A stretch of DNA of 64,000 nucleotides from contig JAHLJZ010000041.1 of assembly GCA_025602915.1 (NCBI GenBank), positions 124,001-188,000 of the forward strand, read 5' to 3'. This document shows, in pieces, positions 24,118 through 36,383 of this stretch (its first letter is position 1; each line of letters opens with the position of its first letter). The notes below the pieces were generated by a model. The model was not told the DNA's origin, did no database searches, and was given only the letters and a program-made list of their open reading frames with translations. The stretch is from Paraphysoderma sedebokerense. Taxonomy: Eukaryota > Blastocladiomycota > Physodermatomycetes > Physodermatales > Physodermataceae. Both the position numbers and the translations under genes were made by a program.

Positions 24118-24783
24118 TCAATCTACGAAAATCTTGTACCTCCTAAGATCATCTTTTGCCATTTGAATTTCCTAATCCACACCACCATTCCATACAACGC
24201 CAAACAAGATTAGAAAAAAAAATCATCATGATTAACAATTATCGCAGTAACAAAACATTGTCCGATTACTCTCACCAAACCAGACACCAAATCAAAACAA
24301 GCAACAAAACAAACCTCCATTAACTCTATATACGCTCCTTTACAATCTCTGAATGTAAACAAACTGTAACCAATGTTACCCAAGGAGTAAGCACCGAAGG
24401 TTACAAGAATCCAGAATGGTAACTGCATTTTTGGGGTTATAGTACGATAGTATTCAGTATTTAACCGATAAAGTGAACGATAAACAACACGCATTCGAAC
24501 AGATTTTTGGTTACAGGAGAGTGGAAAAAGGTTGTGATTATGTTAGCGGTGAGTACGATTAAATATTTTAGTTTAATTTTATGTATAAAGTTTCTGACGG
24601 TAAATTGCAATTGAAATACAAATGATTTGAAACATGAAAGTGGAAAGTTACCACTGGTAATACGTCTTCCTTGAAGATATCAAAAGATGGAGGAAGCGGG
24701 ATAACATCGTATAGTAACGATGAATAAAGTATAAAGAATATTGTGATAGAAGTAAAAAATTTAGAAGCTTTCGAGAACGGCAT
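24118..24783 (-). CDS. DPM3: Dolichol-phosphate mannosyltransferase subunit 3 (DPM3)
   Basis: Three exons (24652-24783, 24315-24422, 24118-24171) give 97 residues, close to the roughly 92 of known DPM3. Two hydrophobic helices lie in the N-terminal half (ITIFFILYSSLLYDVIPLP and LPFWILVTFGAYSLGNIGY), followed by the family motif SLFTFRDCKGAY and a short charged C-terminal helix ending in AKDDLRRYKIFVD. In animals, DPM3 tethers the catalytic subunit DPM1 to the ER membrane, so dolichol-phosphate-mannose can be made for N-glycans, O-mannose, GPI anchors and C-mannosylation. All three junctions are phase 0. Finding DPM3 implies an animal/fission-yeast-type multi-subunit synthase rather than the single-chain S. 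cerevisiae Dpm1 type. Confidence is high despite the small size because motifs in all three exons match. Confidence 0.92.
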
Positions 24784-25130
24784 CGGTTCGGTTGGGTATC
24801 TTGGGTTTTTTCTGGATGGTAGAGCAGCTCGGACAAAGAAATTGCGAGCGTGAAGGGAGTATTCGCGATTTAGGTTTAGAATAGATGGCCAACTTTATGG
24901 GGAGTCAAATGATATCGATGTTGGAATTTTTTTAATTATAAATAATCACATTTTCGTTCTCTTCTCTTATTGGGTTTACTCCTAGAGTCTACTATTTAAC
25001 GTAGTATTGAAAATAATGCAGAATATTTTTGAATTCCCGTTTGCCTGGCAATCCTTCAAGCCAACAACTAAACAGCAACCTAACAACGCAATATTAATAA
25101 TCAAGGATAATTAGATCTAGAATCTAGAAT
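24784..25130. other. Spacer upstream of DPM3, downstream of trehalase
   Basis: AT-rich DNA with no gene. It contains the DPM3 promoter (minus strand) and the trehalase 3' UTR. A short array of TCTAGAATCTAGAATCTAAA-like near-repeats lies at the right edge and overlaps the end of the trehalase gene. Confidence 0.4.
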
Positions 25131-27471
25131 CTAAAGTCTAAACTCTACTCGATTTTCTACATCTCGAGGACATTCTTTTGGAACAGTTAACTTGTGGCCA
25201 TGATTCTCGAGAAAATCGAGAATGACACCGTTAGTCCAGCTTCAGGTTGGAAAAAGATATAATTTCGAGATTAATAACATGGAAGAATGGGTAAAGAAAC
25301 AATTTTAGGTTAATACATCATGTAGACCGAAAACGTTTAAAATAATAAATTATATTTACCCGAATCCTTCTTGAACAATGTATTCCCCGCCCCCGCCATA
25401 CTTTCCGACTTTCTTCGCATCATATTTTTCAAATAACCAGCCGTTTTTATTCCCATTCGGACCTTTTTCTTCTCCCTTTGTATCGCGCTCTCCAAAATTC
25501 AATCCAGGATTTCCAGTTTCGATGATTTTGTTGCCGCCGGATAGGTACCACCCGCAGTAAGTTGTGGTGATGTATTTTTGCATCAGGGTGAGGGAGGTAT
25601 CGAGATTACGCTTCATGATGTGAGAAGGAATAGAGAGTGATCCAGTGGAAAGGGTGGCGAATTTAAACGGTGATATAGGAGGGGATGAGGGGTGGAGGAA
25701 AGTGGATAGAATGTGTTGCAAAGGAGGCCATCTATTAGGTATCATTGGAAGGGAGAAAGCGAACGATCAAAATCAGAGACCAAGATATCACAATAATAAA
25801 AGTAGAATAGAAAAATGCACATACACATTATCATGGTCCCATTGTTGGCCACTTTGCACCCCAGACGTAGGAACACCGCCTGGATGGACTGCCGATTCAA
25901 TTTCGGACTGTAATCTAGTAAACACGGACTCGATATCAGATTCTGAAAGCAGTGTTGTAGCTGATGACCAAAGCGGGGTATATGAACTGCGAGTAGTGGG
26001 TGGATCACCAGCAATGGGGGTATATAGTTAGCTACATCTTGTAGAGTGTGTGTTATAGGTGACGAAGGAGAAACTTACCTGGGATAGACTCCCATCTCTT
26101 TTCGAACCTTTTTCTCTCTTAAATCATAATCAAACCACAGCTTTTCTTCTTCATCCCACAGCAACGAATGAATTGCCTTCCCTCTCTCTGTTGCCAAGCG
26201 TTGATAATATTGCGCCTTCAACGGATTCTTTACAGTCTCGTGTTGCAAAATTTCGGCAATTACTGTTTCGCATGCGTACATGAACGAATTCAAATCGACC
26301 GGTACGACGTTGCTTGTGACAGTTGATTCAAGCTTGGGTGGGTTGGTGGGTGATTCAAAGTGTGTCAGATTAAACCATCTAGAACTGAAATCCCATCCCG
26401 ATTCAGCACCTGATGCAAGGTGAGAATACAATTTGGCTTTATCACCTTCATCGCTAAAATGAGATGCAGTTTCGATATCTTCGATGTAAGACTCTGGACG
26501 CGGTCGGGAAGTGATCACATTGTAAATGTTGAGATGGACGTAGTCTGTAGATGAGGGAGCCGTGATTTTTATCTGTCGATTCGTTTGCCACCAAGTGTGT
26601 TCTTTGATCAATGCATTCAAAGCCCTTGGGATGATGCTGATGTCTTGGGTGTACGTGAGGTAATCTTTAACCATAAGAGCCAATAATGGTGGCTGCGATC
26701 GGTTGAGATAGTAAATTCTATCGGTACCATATGAGAAAGTAGGTTCAAAAAAATACAAGTTTGAGATTGATTTTCCGTACCTTTGACCATTGGGGTAAAA
26801 TCCATGCTTCTCAATGACTTCGAAAAAGTTTTCCAGCATATCTTTAGCTGTTTCGTACATCTTTGAAGCAAACAACCCTTTCAGTATCCAGTAACTGTCC
26901 CAGTAATAGCCTTCCCGAAACCGTCCTGAAGTAAATTTGAGTTAGACTAGTCTTTATGTCAACTCTTGTAAGGTAGAAAGTAAGCTAACGAACCTCCAGG
27001 GACGATGAAGGGCTTTTTTACAACAATGCTCGATACTTCGCAAGTTTCGCATAACTGGCTTGTATCAAACTTTCGAGTTAAATCCTTCCATTTGAAGTGG
27101 ACTGCGGATCCGAATAGTTTTAACTTGTCATCCTTTACATTCTCCAGGAATTGTGAAGGAGAAGGTACCCAGTCTCTCGGTGCAACTGGTTTCATTTCTG
27201 CGCCAGGGGGATGAAAGTAAGTGTTGATGAATTCTGTAATGTCATCCTTCGATGGGGGTGAGGGAAGAGAATCAAAGGCCGAGCGAATTTCAGCAATGGA
27301 GGCTTTCGTGGGCAGGTCGACGAACGTTTTGGAGTCTTTGAAGACGCGGGAGGTTTGAATTGCATGGAGGATTGGGCCGTCGCAGTAGATTGGATGTGTG
27401 CATTCTGGGGACACAAGAGGCAAAAGGGCGGAGGAGAGTAACAGAAGGGCAAACTTTACATGTAACATCAT
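25131..27471 (-). CDS. Secreted GH37 trehalase
   Basis: Five exons (26994-27471, 26079-26925, 25825-25986, 25360-25731, 25131-25239) give 655 residues. A signal peptide (MMLHVKFALLLLSSALLPLVS) precedes the GH37 landmarks in order: CDGPILHAIQ, FVDLPTK, signature 1 PGGRFREGYYWDSYW formed across intron 1, YYLNRSQPP, the catalytic Asp in ESGWDFSSRW, PLWSSA across intron 2, GGVPTSG, signature 2 QQWDHDNVWPPLQ across intron 3, and the catalytic Glu in QEGFGWTNG across intron 4. It should split alpha,alpha-trehalose to glucose outside the cell or in the secretory pathway. Signature 2 has Asp where the family usually has Pro. The small last exon is short and ends soon after the GWTNG motif. A TATA-like element lies about 60 bases upstream. 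Confidence 0.93.
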
Positions 27472-27891
27472 TTTTAATTTAACCGGAGGAAGGAGAATAA
27501 AGACTTTAGGCGAGAGGACGAGGGAGACCTTTATAGTGGTCCGGAATGGTGGGGTTACCGGGCAATTTAGCGAGAATTAGCACACATGAGAGCAGGGGGA
27601 GATCAGGGATCAGGGCGGGACGACAATGCAGCATTTAAACTAGTTTGGGCCCACTTGCATGTTTCTGGAGGATAAGAATGGCCATGAATGGTGATGAATG
27701 GGAGGAACGGAGATTGCTGTTTGAGGACACAATGCGGTCGTGTCGCGTACAGAGCTAGTCACGTGTCCTCCACTTGCAGACACGTGACAACTAATGCGAG
27801 GGAATGCCATACCATATCCATTGTCCGCAAACTACACCGCCATTAGTATCACCATACAAAGATACCTTTATAACACTCCTTAGATACCAGA
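27472..27891. promoter_or_regulatory. Divergent promoter region, trehalase (left) and thioredoxin (right)
   Basis: The two genes are transcribed away from each other from this 420-base stretch. On the trehalase side, CCTTTATA at 27528-27535 reads TATAAAGG on the minus strand, 57-64 bases upstream of the ATG. The thioredoxin side holds the paired CACGTG element listed separately. No gene is supported in between. Confidence 0.6.
27759..27789. promoter_or_regulatory. Inverted pair of CACGTG (E-box) elements
   Basis: GTCACGTGTC at 27759-27768 and its exact reverse complement GACACGTGAC at 27780-27789 are spaced 21 bases centre to centre, two turns of the helix. CACGTG is the site bound by bHLH factors of the Cbf1/Pho4/USF kind. 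The pair lies 100-130 bases upstream of the thioredoxin ATG. That both ten-base arms match perfectly makes chance less likely. Function is inferred. Confidence 0.55.
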
Positions 27892-28687
27892 ATGTCCTGC
27901 TCCATTCTCCGTCCGTCCTTTGTCGCTCGTCTCGCTCTCAACTCCCCTCGCTCAGGTTGGCCCGAAACAACTCTCTTAACCTAAAACTCTTATTGCTAAT
28001 CATTAACCACCCAATTACTTTTGTAACACTGTTGGATGTCCATTGTTGATCTGTTGATTGGAAACTCTGCATCTTCTCTCTGTACTTATTATTCGAATGG
28101 CTAGCTACCGCTGTCGCTTCCCGATCCTTTCATTTATCCGGATCGGTGTACTCAAAGAATGTCGTCGAAGCGACTGAAGAGAATTTCGAAAAGATCCTAA
28201 AGGAAACAAAAGTTCCAGTGATTGTTGATTTTTATGCAAAGTACGTTGTATTTTGATCACAAGTATGGGATTCTCCATTTTCAAATGTTCTGTGTTCTAA
28301 CTTTGTGGTCACCATGTTTTCAAATTGTTATCGTAACAATTTACAATGACTCTATTGGGTTTCTTCCGCAATAATAAGTTGGTGCGGTCCGTGCAAGATG
28401 CTTGCGCCTATAATCCAAAAAGTCATTGAAGCAGAAAACGGAAAAGTAAAGCTAGTAAAGATTGATGTGGACGAAGCCAACGAGGTCGCAGCTAAATATC
28501 AGGTAAACATGATTAACGTCTCTTCCTTACCTACCGAATCGAAAACTCAAGACATTGTTTGAATTTTGGGTAGGTTGCTGCCCTTCCTACAGTTTCAGCG
28601 TTCAAGGAAGGAAAAGAAGTGGACAAATTTGTCGGTTTGAGGGACGAGAAATTTTTGAAAGGTTTTGTAGCCAAATTGACGCAGTAA
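27892..28687 (+). CDS. Thioredoxin, probably mitochondrial
   Basis: Four exons (27892-27955, 28105-28240, 28379-28502, 28574-28687) give 145 residues. About 40 N-terminal residues, rich in Arg, Ser and Ala and free of acidic residues (MSCSILRPSFVARLALNSPR, then SRSFHLSGS), look like a mitochondrial presequence. The rest is a full thioredoxin fold: FYANWCGPCKML with the redox pair Cys-Gly-Pro-Cys completed across intron 2, the buried Asp/Lys strand VKLVKIDVDE, the cis-proline in ALPTVSAF, and GLRDEKFLKGFV at the end. It should reduce disulfides such as those of peroxiredoxins. The presequence and the catalytic motif lie in separate exons. The paired CACGTG element lies just upstream. Confidence 0.93.
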
Positions 28688-29307
28688 ATGGATTAAGGCA
28701 GACAAACTGTTTGATCGCTCCAATTATTTTCACGCCGTATTAGTTATGTGATATATGGCGCTGCTTCAAGATCATTTCATGTCTGCCTGAGAGATCCACC
28801 TATCTCAACGGAGCGACGACGTTCCCTCTTTACATAGCCAGTATTTCCATTCTGCCCCTTAGCTCGTGCCGTTTATAGAGTGAGATTTTCCATTTTCACA
28901 ATAATATTTGCACTTTGATTGAACTACATCAGTATATCAGTAATATTGGACAACCCGAACTAGAACGAACAAAGAATAGTTCGAAAATTTTTTGGGTTGA
29001 TATCATTCGATTCGCTGTTTGGCATCCCCAGAACCAACATCATCATTTGGTGTTCCGTCGTCCTAGAGTAGATACTATACAGCTATAAACATCATTCCAC
29101 CCATTCAGCACTTTCTAAGAATAGTTGGGTTGTCTTTACTTTGGTAAAGACCGCAAAACTTATCCGCACAGCCGTCTGACAATCATCCTTTGTTTCCCGA
29201 TCATCCTCAGTCTGGGCTCCGAACGTGAACCTCTTCCGATCCTTCCAACATCAGTGAATCTATTTATACGCTTAATTTTTCATACAAATACAGCACGACG
29301 GAGTAGT
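28688..29307. other. Spacer between thioredoxin and PPP4R4 genes
   Basis: It holds the thioredoxin 3' UTR and the PPP4R4 promoter. The frame of PPP4R4 is open further upstream (from about 29125) but the first ATG in good position is at 29308. No other gene or repeat is seen. Confidence 0.4.
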
Positions 29308-32300
29308 ATGAGCGATTCATTTAACCTTGATGATTGGGAAAAAGCTCTTGAAATACCACCAGAAATACTTGGTGACGACGTGAAAGGGTTACATGAATTG
29401 AAGATATCCAATCGATTGAACAAAGTTTGTATTATTTTAAACACTTTGCGGTTATATTAGTCATTAGAAGAGACTTCTTACAATTACATTATTGATGATT
29501 TATGTATGGCTCTTCCTGGATGTAGACACGAGAAGAAATTGAACGATACTCCGTTGACGAAAGTTTAGATGATATTGCAAGAGCTATATTCCTGTTAAGG
29601 TATCAATAATCATTCTCTCTGCACTTAAATTGCATATAATTTCTGGTGCAATTAACTTGATCTGACATCCTATGCAACTTTTTATAATCCACCCAACCCA
29701 CCGAAAACCGCGATTTTGTTAATTCATATTCCCGATGAAACGGGATGATACAAATATAATCAGAAACGGCGCAAACGTTCAAAAATTGAGCATCATTTCG
29801 AATCTTGGTAAACTTCATGCAGAATACCCAAAGCAAACATCAGATAAGATTGTACCAGAGCTATTGGTAACACGACAATTCGTTTCCTTATTAACTTTCA
29901 TCCTAGTTCATTCATTTCTGATCCTATGTATTTGCTTCACAATCATTCATATCAATAATAGGATATCCTGCCTCTTCAGTCTACAGCCGAAGATGTGAAA
30001 GTGAATGCCGGCAAGGGTTTGATGGATTTAATCAAATCGAGAAAATATTGTGCAGAGAGTGCTTTAAATTGTATGATAGCGCAGATAAAGAAGTTGCTAG
30101 ATAATGATTCTGAAGGTTTGTGGGTTTCTCTTTTTTCGAGCCGATAACGGCTTCTATGTTGTTGATGTGGAATACCAGGTGAAACTTCTAACTCGTGGTC
30201 GTACAAACTCCAATTTTCATCAACCGTTTGCACTTCGTCGAAACTTAGCAATCCGAGAAACCTTCTGCGATCTTTACATCACCCTTATTGAGAACGGGAT
30301 ATCAGTGGATCTCATTCGCAAAGAAATTATCCCCGAAGCATTGATAGAAGGTGGACTAGCCCAACCTTCTAAGAACAGGTTGTGGTGTTGCCGAATTTTA
30401 GGCGCCTCGAGTAAACGATTAGACGAAGAGACCATACAGAAAATTTATTTAAGGAAAGCTCTAAGTTTGTGTCAAGATACAGATTACGAAGTTAGGGCTT
30501 GTATGTGCGAGCAGTTGAATCTTATTGCCAAGAGAATTGGGTAATGTTTTTAATCTCTATTTATTTTGGTGCTTTAGCTTTGAGCCCTTGTCTCATGAAA
30601 GTTCGTACATATATTTAATAGTCCGCAATTGATCAAGGAACATTTTGTATGCGAGTACCTCGAATTGACGGCCGATGAAGAAGATACAGTTCGACAGGCG
30701 GCACTGATTAATCTCGTCAATCTGTTAGATAGGCTGGATGCTGGTACGAAATCTTCCGCAACTTAACCAATTTTACAGATTGCATGTTATAATCTCATTC
30801 AACGTTATGAATACAGAGACGAAGCGAAAGACCATAATTCCTTTGTGGACAAGACTGTGCACGGAAAAATCAACGTCTACGGTAGCGACAGTGGCAAAAA
30901 CTTTCGGACAGTTTCTTGTGAATTGTAACGGTATTGTGACAGTTGTTCTTCAATCCCTCAGCGTAGAACAGTAATAATGACATTATTCATATGATGTTAA
31001 CTTAACTCCAATTAGATGTGATGGAAGACGAGGACATCGAGTTTTTCATAGAATTTTATCAGTGGATGTCAGTTTCAGAGGAAGAGCAACTTAGAGAATT
31101 CTGCGCTTACAATTTTCCGGTACGTTCTTGCTTATCCTTCTGTTTCGTTTTCCTTCCTTGACCCGTTGTTTAGGCTGTCTTGCAAGCTTTCACTCCATCC
31201 TCCTTCGAAACCACTACCCTTTCCACGATATTTCAAGATCTGAGTAAAGATTCCGCTCCTATAGTTCGTCAAAAGATTGCTAGCGGGTTCCATGAAGTCG
31301 CGAGGATGTTGGCTTCCAATTCGTATAAGTTACTCAAACCAGTATTTTGGCAGTTCTTCCAAGATGATAATCTCGAGGTGTTCAGTGTACTGTCGGATCA
31401 CTTGAACGATACATTGGTAAACTTTATGAATGATGATAGCGCAAAAAAGGTAATTTAAATAGTGTTGTGTTTGCGAGTTATTGAATCCTAAATATCAACG
31501 TATTTGCGTAAAACTATATTTAGACAACGGAATTAGATGATATATTATTCCTGATACTGCGAAAAGAAAGGATATTAGCATCGAATTCATCGTGGAGAGC
31601 TCATCATAAACTGTTGCTGCAGTTTTCGAATTTTTCAGAGTATTTTGATTCCGACAGTATATATAATCAGTTAATTCCGTTATTGACTAAATTGCTGATG
31701 GATGTACGTGTTATGACTTTCTTCTAGAGGTTTATTCTCCGATGAAACAATTGCCTAACGATGTTTTCTCAAATCTTGATTCCGTAGAATGTTGTGGTTC
31801 CGATAAGAGAAACAGCGACAAAAATATTACTTTTGTTCCTGAAAAAGTTGAAAAAACTAGAACAACGAGATCGTGTTTGTAAATCTTTGGCACAAGGTGG
31901 GTTTAACAGAGTGGATACTACTCGTACTGTTGAGTTTGGGATGTTGCCTAACATCTTCTTTATTTAGACATTTGTCACGCTTCCAGTTATAAAACCCGAA
32001 TGATTTTTCTCAACATATGTAAAAACGTTATTGAACTATTTTCCAACAAATTTTTTAAGCAGTACTTTTTTCACGAGTTTTTACTTCTTGGTCAAGATCC
32101 TGTTGTGAATGTCCGAATCCGTTTAAGTTCCATGCTGGTAGACGTTCGGAGAACAATCAAATTACCAGCTGACGATGACTTAGTCCGTCGCTTTGAAGCT
32201 ATGATAAAGCGGCTACATACCGACAAGAATCGTGACATCAAAGAAAACTTGCGACAGTATGAATCTCAAATGCAGAAATTGTTAAAAGAACCAAGCGGAG

Positions 32301-33193
32301 ATTTTCTAATTGATACCCTAGCCAATATTGATAAAGAAAAAGAGATGGAAGAAACACGGAATATTGAGCCAGAGATCGACGATTCAGTATCTCTGACGGC
32401 TAGATCTGTTGATTTCAGTAAACGGGTCGGCATGGAGAAGGATCTGAGAGGTAAACGAGCGGTGAATGTGACTAGTTCGAAGAAACTAGGAGCAGTAAAA
32501 AGGACAACAGAAAGAGAAAAGACATCGATTTCATCCGGATCAGGAGCAAATAGTGTACAGATATCATCTACTGGTAAAACTGGTTCGGGGCCATTGTACT
32601 CTTCCAATTCAACCAATTCTTCTTCTACACCGCTAAAGCCAGTCACGACGGGCAACCCTCTTTACCCCCTGTCGTCATCACCGTTTTCGGGTGGAGCCAT
32701 ACAAAAGCGAAGGTCATCAGCGTCCGCTTCTTTCAGTACTATACGAACATCACGACAGTCTTCGGTGCCATCCTCAACGATGCGCGGATCAAAAGTTGAT
32801 CCAGATTCACAGGTAGTGTCTCTAAATTTTATACATCATAAGCAATAAAATTTACTGAGCCCCTTTTTCGTACGTTATTTGTGATAAATCTAGCTCCCTA
32901 CCAACCCTGAGATCGTCTACATCACAACAACATCATCCTCCCCACACTACACCGCCACCATTACCTCCCAAAATTCGACATCACAAGTACCTTCATCCTC
33001 CCAAAAAGGATTCAGATCCGACTCTCAATCCTCGATTAACTCTAGTCACTCTCCTTCGTATTCATCGACCAAACCCACCGCTACACCTAGAAGAGCATCC
33101 ACTGGAGTTGGGGTTGGAGGTCATACGTTTATGAATGCCTCTTCTAAATTGGCTCCAATCGGAGGAGCAACGAAGAGTGGTAGTTCAAAGTAA
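29308..33193 (+). CDS. PPP4R4: Serine/threonine-protein phosphatase 4 regulatory subunit 4 homologue
   Basis: Thirteen exons (29308-29424, 29526-29599, 29764-29866, 29962-30123, 30179-30540, 30622-30743, 30817-30930, 31016-31119, 31174-31449, 31524-31703, 31788-31896, 31968-32812, 32894-33193) give about 955 residues. It is an all-helical HEAT-repeat protein. Landmarks shared with PPP4R4 include LCQDTDYEVRACMCEQL, LINLVNLLDRLD, SWRAHHKLLLQF, KKLEQRDRV, ELFSNKFFKQYFF and DPVVNVRIRLSSML followed by KLPADDDL. In animals this subunit binds the PP4 catalytic subunit and holds it in the cytoplasm. The last about 280 residues are Ser/Thr/Lys-rich and disordered, without similarity I can name. The donor of intron 4 (after 30123, GTTTCT) is weak and was chosen to keep frame. 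S. cerevisiae PP4 uses unrelated R2/R3-type partners. Confidence 0.88.
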
Positions 33194-33812
33194 TGATCGC
33201 TTTGTGTGAATACGGGCAATCTCATCAGAAGCAGACGATAAGGTTACCATGGTGCTGATATTGACAGAATGAAGAGAGTTAGCCATCAACGGGGTCTGGA
33301 GATGTAAAAGGTTGAAACAAGATTGAGTTTGGCAGATTTGTCTATGGCCATAAAAGAGAAAAGGTCTGCCGTAGTTGAAGACAGTAACTACAATTGAACT
33401 TATTGACCGTTTAGTCTTCTGTACAATAGAAGTAATTTATATTTGTTAATATGATTGATAATTTTTTCATCCCTAATTCTTGCGTTCCTGAGTTGCTTTT
33501 TCAGATCAATGCTCTAAAACCTGGGGACAATTGAGAAACAAATCCGAATTTGGAAAGAACTGAATTTATTGTCATGTCGAATTCAAAAATGGTAACCAAT
33601 ACTCATTGAGTTATGAGAAAAATTGGACTAGAGATTATACCACACTACTGAGAATTACATTATATGAGGTTTATTTAAAGGAAACTAATGCGCCACTCAA
33701 CACATCCTCGAAGGAATTCATTTTCGGTGTCCTCCTTATTTGTGACCTCACATGACAGATTGTCAAGATATTTAGAAACATATATTCCTACAATCCACGA
33801 ATTAATGATTTT
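33194..33812. other. Convergent spacer, PPP4R4 / receptor gene
   Basis: AT-rich 3' flanks of two genes that converge. No gene, RNA or repeat is supported. This stretch lies just outside the demonstrable duplication, which begins to be visible at 34399 only because the window starts there. Confidence 0.4.
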
Positions 33813-35790
33813 TTATTTTCGTTTCATACTGTGGTTTCGATTTCCCGCAGCAGGTCCGTTTAATGTGATTGTTCTGGGTGGAATTTGTGCGTTTGAGGGC
33901 TGGTCAAATGTAGGAATATCATCTAACTCTTTGTACATTGAAAGTAAATCAGATGATAACGAGGAAATTGTGCCCGTTGAATTTGATAATCGTGTACGTT
34001 GAGACACAGGGGGTGATGAAATTGATGTGTAAGATGAAGTAGAGTTCAAGTTGTTTGGATGGTTTAGTCGCTGTGGTGATGAAGTTAAGGATAAATTGGA
34101 TGATGAAGAATTACGAGATGTAAGAGATGATTGTCGTGGGGTGATGCTGGGAGTGTTGGTATGAGATGAGTGGTTGTGGGGTTGAGGTTGATGGTGAAAT
34201 GACGGTTGTGATGGCCGTTGAAGGGTAGGCGTGGGTGATAATCGTTGAATTTCTTGCTCGGTTTCACGGATTAAGGCACTAATACGACGAAGTTCAGATT
34301 CACGATCTTGAATTGAGTTCTCCATTTGTATCGTTGTAGTAGGCAACTGTCTTGATTGAGATTCATGCAGATTCTCACCAGCAAAAAGAGGAAAATATCC
34401 ATCTGGGCTATGAGAATGGCCGGCGGACCGAGATGAAAAGACAGAACTGACTAAGGGTGATGTGGTGGACGGAGCTTCGTACAGTGGGTTATGTGTAAAG
34501 TAGATAGACGGAATTCGCTCCGACTGCATCGTATTGCGTTTCGTATAAGCTGATATAATGCTATCACGATCACCTGGCTCGTCCATTGAAGAGACTATCT
34601 TAATCGGAGATTGCAACGTCGATGTTGTTTTGCCACTATTACTAGTTCTATTAGTATGCACACTTGCACGGTCACCGCCCATCTTGTAGTTATAATTGTT
34701 CGCTAGACCAGCGGAACCTAATCCGGAAGCGAATTTCTTGAGGAAGGCCTCTCGATTGAAAATGGAATTATAGATAGGTCGGAACATAATAGCCCAGTAA
34801 GCAAAGATTGCAATAAATAGTGACTAAATGGTTCAAAATTAGTGACTGTTAGACCAAACTTAAATGGTGAATATGATTGATGCATTGGTACTTACGCTTC
34901 CACATATTAAGAATTTTCCCCACAACTCAAGTCTGAAATTGGTATTCGATAGTATGCCTTGTAGTATGGCAACAAAAGAGCCGGTGAAGAAGACAAGTCT
35001 GACCTCTTTAAATTCATTGAACGGTTTGAGTGGCAAATTTCGAAGAAGAACGACGAAAACCTACAATAGCCGATACACAAAAAGGCGACATTAGAATTAC
35101 GATATTTACCGATGTCTATCATTCAGCCAACGTACCAAGGTAATCAAAAATCCTGCAATCGCTAAAGCAAACTCCGTGTATTTGAATACTGAAGTGAAGT
35201 AACATTCCTCAATGTGCGGAACAAATAGTACACTGTCTGAGTCTGGGAGTAGCTGTATTGTGATTACCACTACCGTGCTGGGCAACATAAAAATAATGAT
35301 GGGAAGGTAATAAGACCATCCAGAAAGCAATTTTTGTTGGACTACCAAGCGATGTAAATTCCACATTCGATACCAAATTGTCAACACAAAAAAGTGAACT
35401 CCGAAATGAATTTGGACCCAAGCTTCAGAACGCAAAATTGAGGCGATTAGTTTATTGACTAAAAAATAAGAAAGTAGATTGTCCGATGGGTGAATACTTA
35501 CCGAGCCATATCTTACAGTATCTCAAGATTCCATCGTATCCTAGCACGCCGTTTGCCACTAAACTTCCTATGAACCAGCATACTCCAGACAGCCATAATA
35601 CTACAATACTACCAATTTGTTTGCTCTTAATAGGGGTATAATTACGGTTAAGTACGATGTATACAACAGAGATGAGGGTGAGGCCGAACAGAGCAATTCC
35701 GACATAGACTAAAATTGTTAGGAGGGGCGAGTGGCCAAAGCGATGGTTATTGTCTGAAGGAAGGAAATAACCGTCGGACGGTGCGGACAT
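33813..35790 (-). CDS. Seven-helix receptor-like protein, complete right copy
   Basis: Four exons (35502-35790, 35136-35458, 34896-35060, 33813-34823) give 595 residues from the ATG at 35790. Seven hydrophobic helices run from LLTILVYVGIALFGLTLISV (TM1) to SLFIAIFAYWAIMF (TM7). Conserved receptor-like details are a first cytoplasmic loop with PIKSKQ, a Cys before TM3 (RYCKIW) and a Cys in the second outer loop (EECYF) that could pair, and FRPIYNSIF after TM7. The cytoplasmic tail, about 320 residues, is Ser/Thr/Pro/Asn-rich with one short coiled-coil-like helix (RRISALIRETEQEIQRL), suited to phosphorylation. The helices recall fungal 7TM receptors of the GprK/RGS type, but I see no RGS domain. 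Ligand unknown. The N-terminus is uncertain, since a short upstream exon is possible. The segment 34399-35790 is duplicated at 1-1392. Confidence 0.82.
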
Positions 35791-36383
35791 TGCTGCTCTT
35801 TGCGTATTTAAAAACAGAGCATATTCTTGAACAAAGTCAGGGTCAGGGGTCAAGGCCGGTTGAGATTGAGATGGGAGGGGGACGAGAGTTGCCCAAAAAA
35901 GCGACGACAGCGATTGAGATGCAACGGGGATTAGAAATAAATTGGTGAGCAGGCCTGAATGGGGCTCTGAGAGGGGATTGCATCAGTTTCAAATCCATGG
36001 ATAAGAGGATTGTTCTCCTTGTCCTCTCGGAAAAACGATGGAGCCATACGAGGGCATTCAAAGCACTGACGCGAAGGCGCCTGTTGTGACGCGTCTCACG
36101 AGGCGCGTTTCAAATCCCGCTGCAGATCCTTCGCAGATCCCTCGGCGTCTCGGCTGGCTGTCTGGCTGGTTCCCTCCCTATCCCTGCGGCGCCCCGTCAT
36201 TCCACTTGCACCGATGGCAATTTCGGCTTGGCCTGACGGAATCTTGCATACAGTGTGCTCAGCTATTTCGTATTTGTATTCAATCTCATTATGGTACACA
36301 TATGGTATATACGTATTTACATTATTCTGAAATGTTGTTGGATATCAAATATGTTTGCCAAATTATTCTCACGCGTGTTTTTT
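35791..36383. other. Spacer between receptor and PH-domain genes (right copy)
   Basis: Same content as 1393-1985: upstream region of the receptor gene, possibly with an unrecognised 5' exon, and 3' flank of the PH-domain gene. Confidence 0.5.

Noticed and set aside
25735-25835. AT-AC (U12-type) intron in the trehalase gene
   Set aside because: Ends AT and AC could be drawn to place the usual residues, but the donor does not match the U12 consensus while a strong GTATGT donor is present.
30116-30140. A 25-base intron in the PPP4R4 gene
   Set aside because: Frame can be kept with a normal-size intron (30124-30178) using donor GTTTCT and acceptor CCAG, which also gives a better match to the family.
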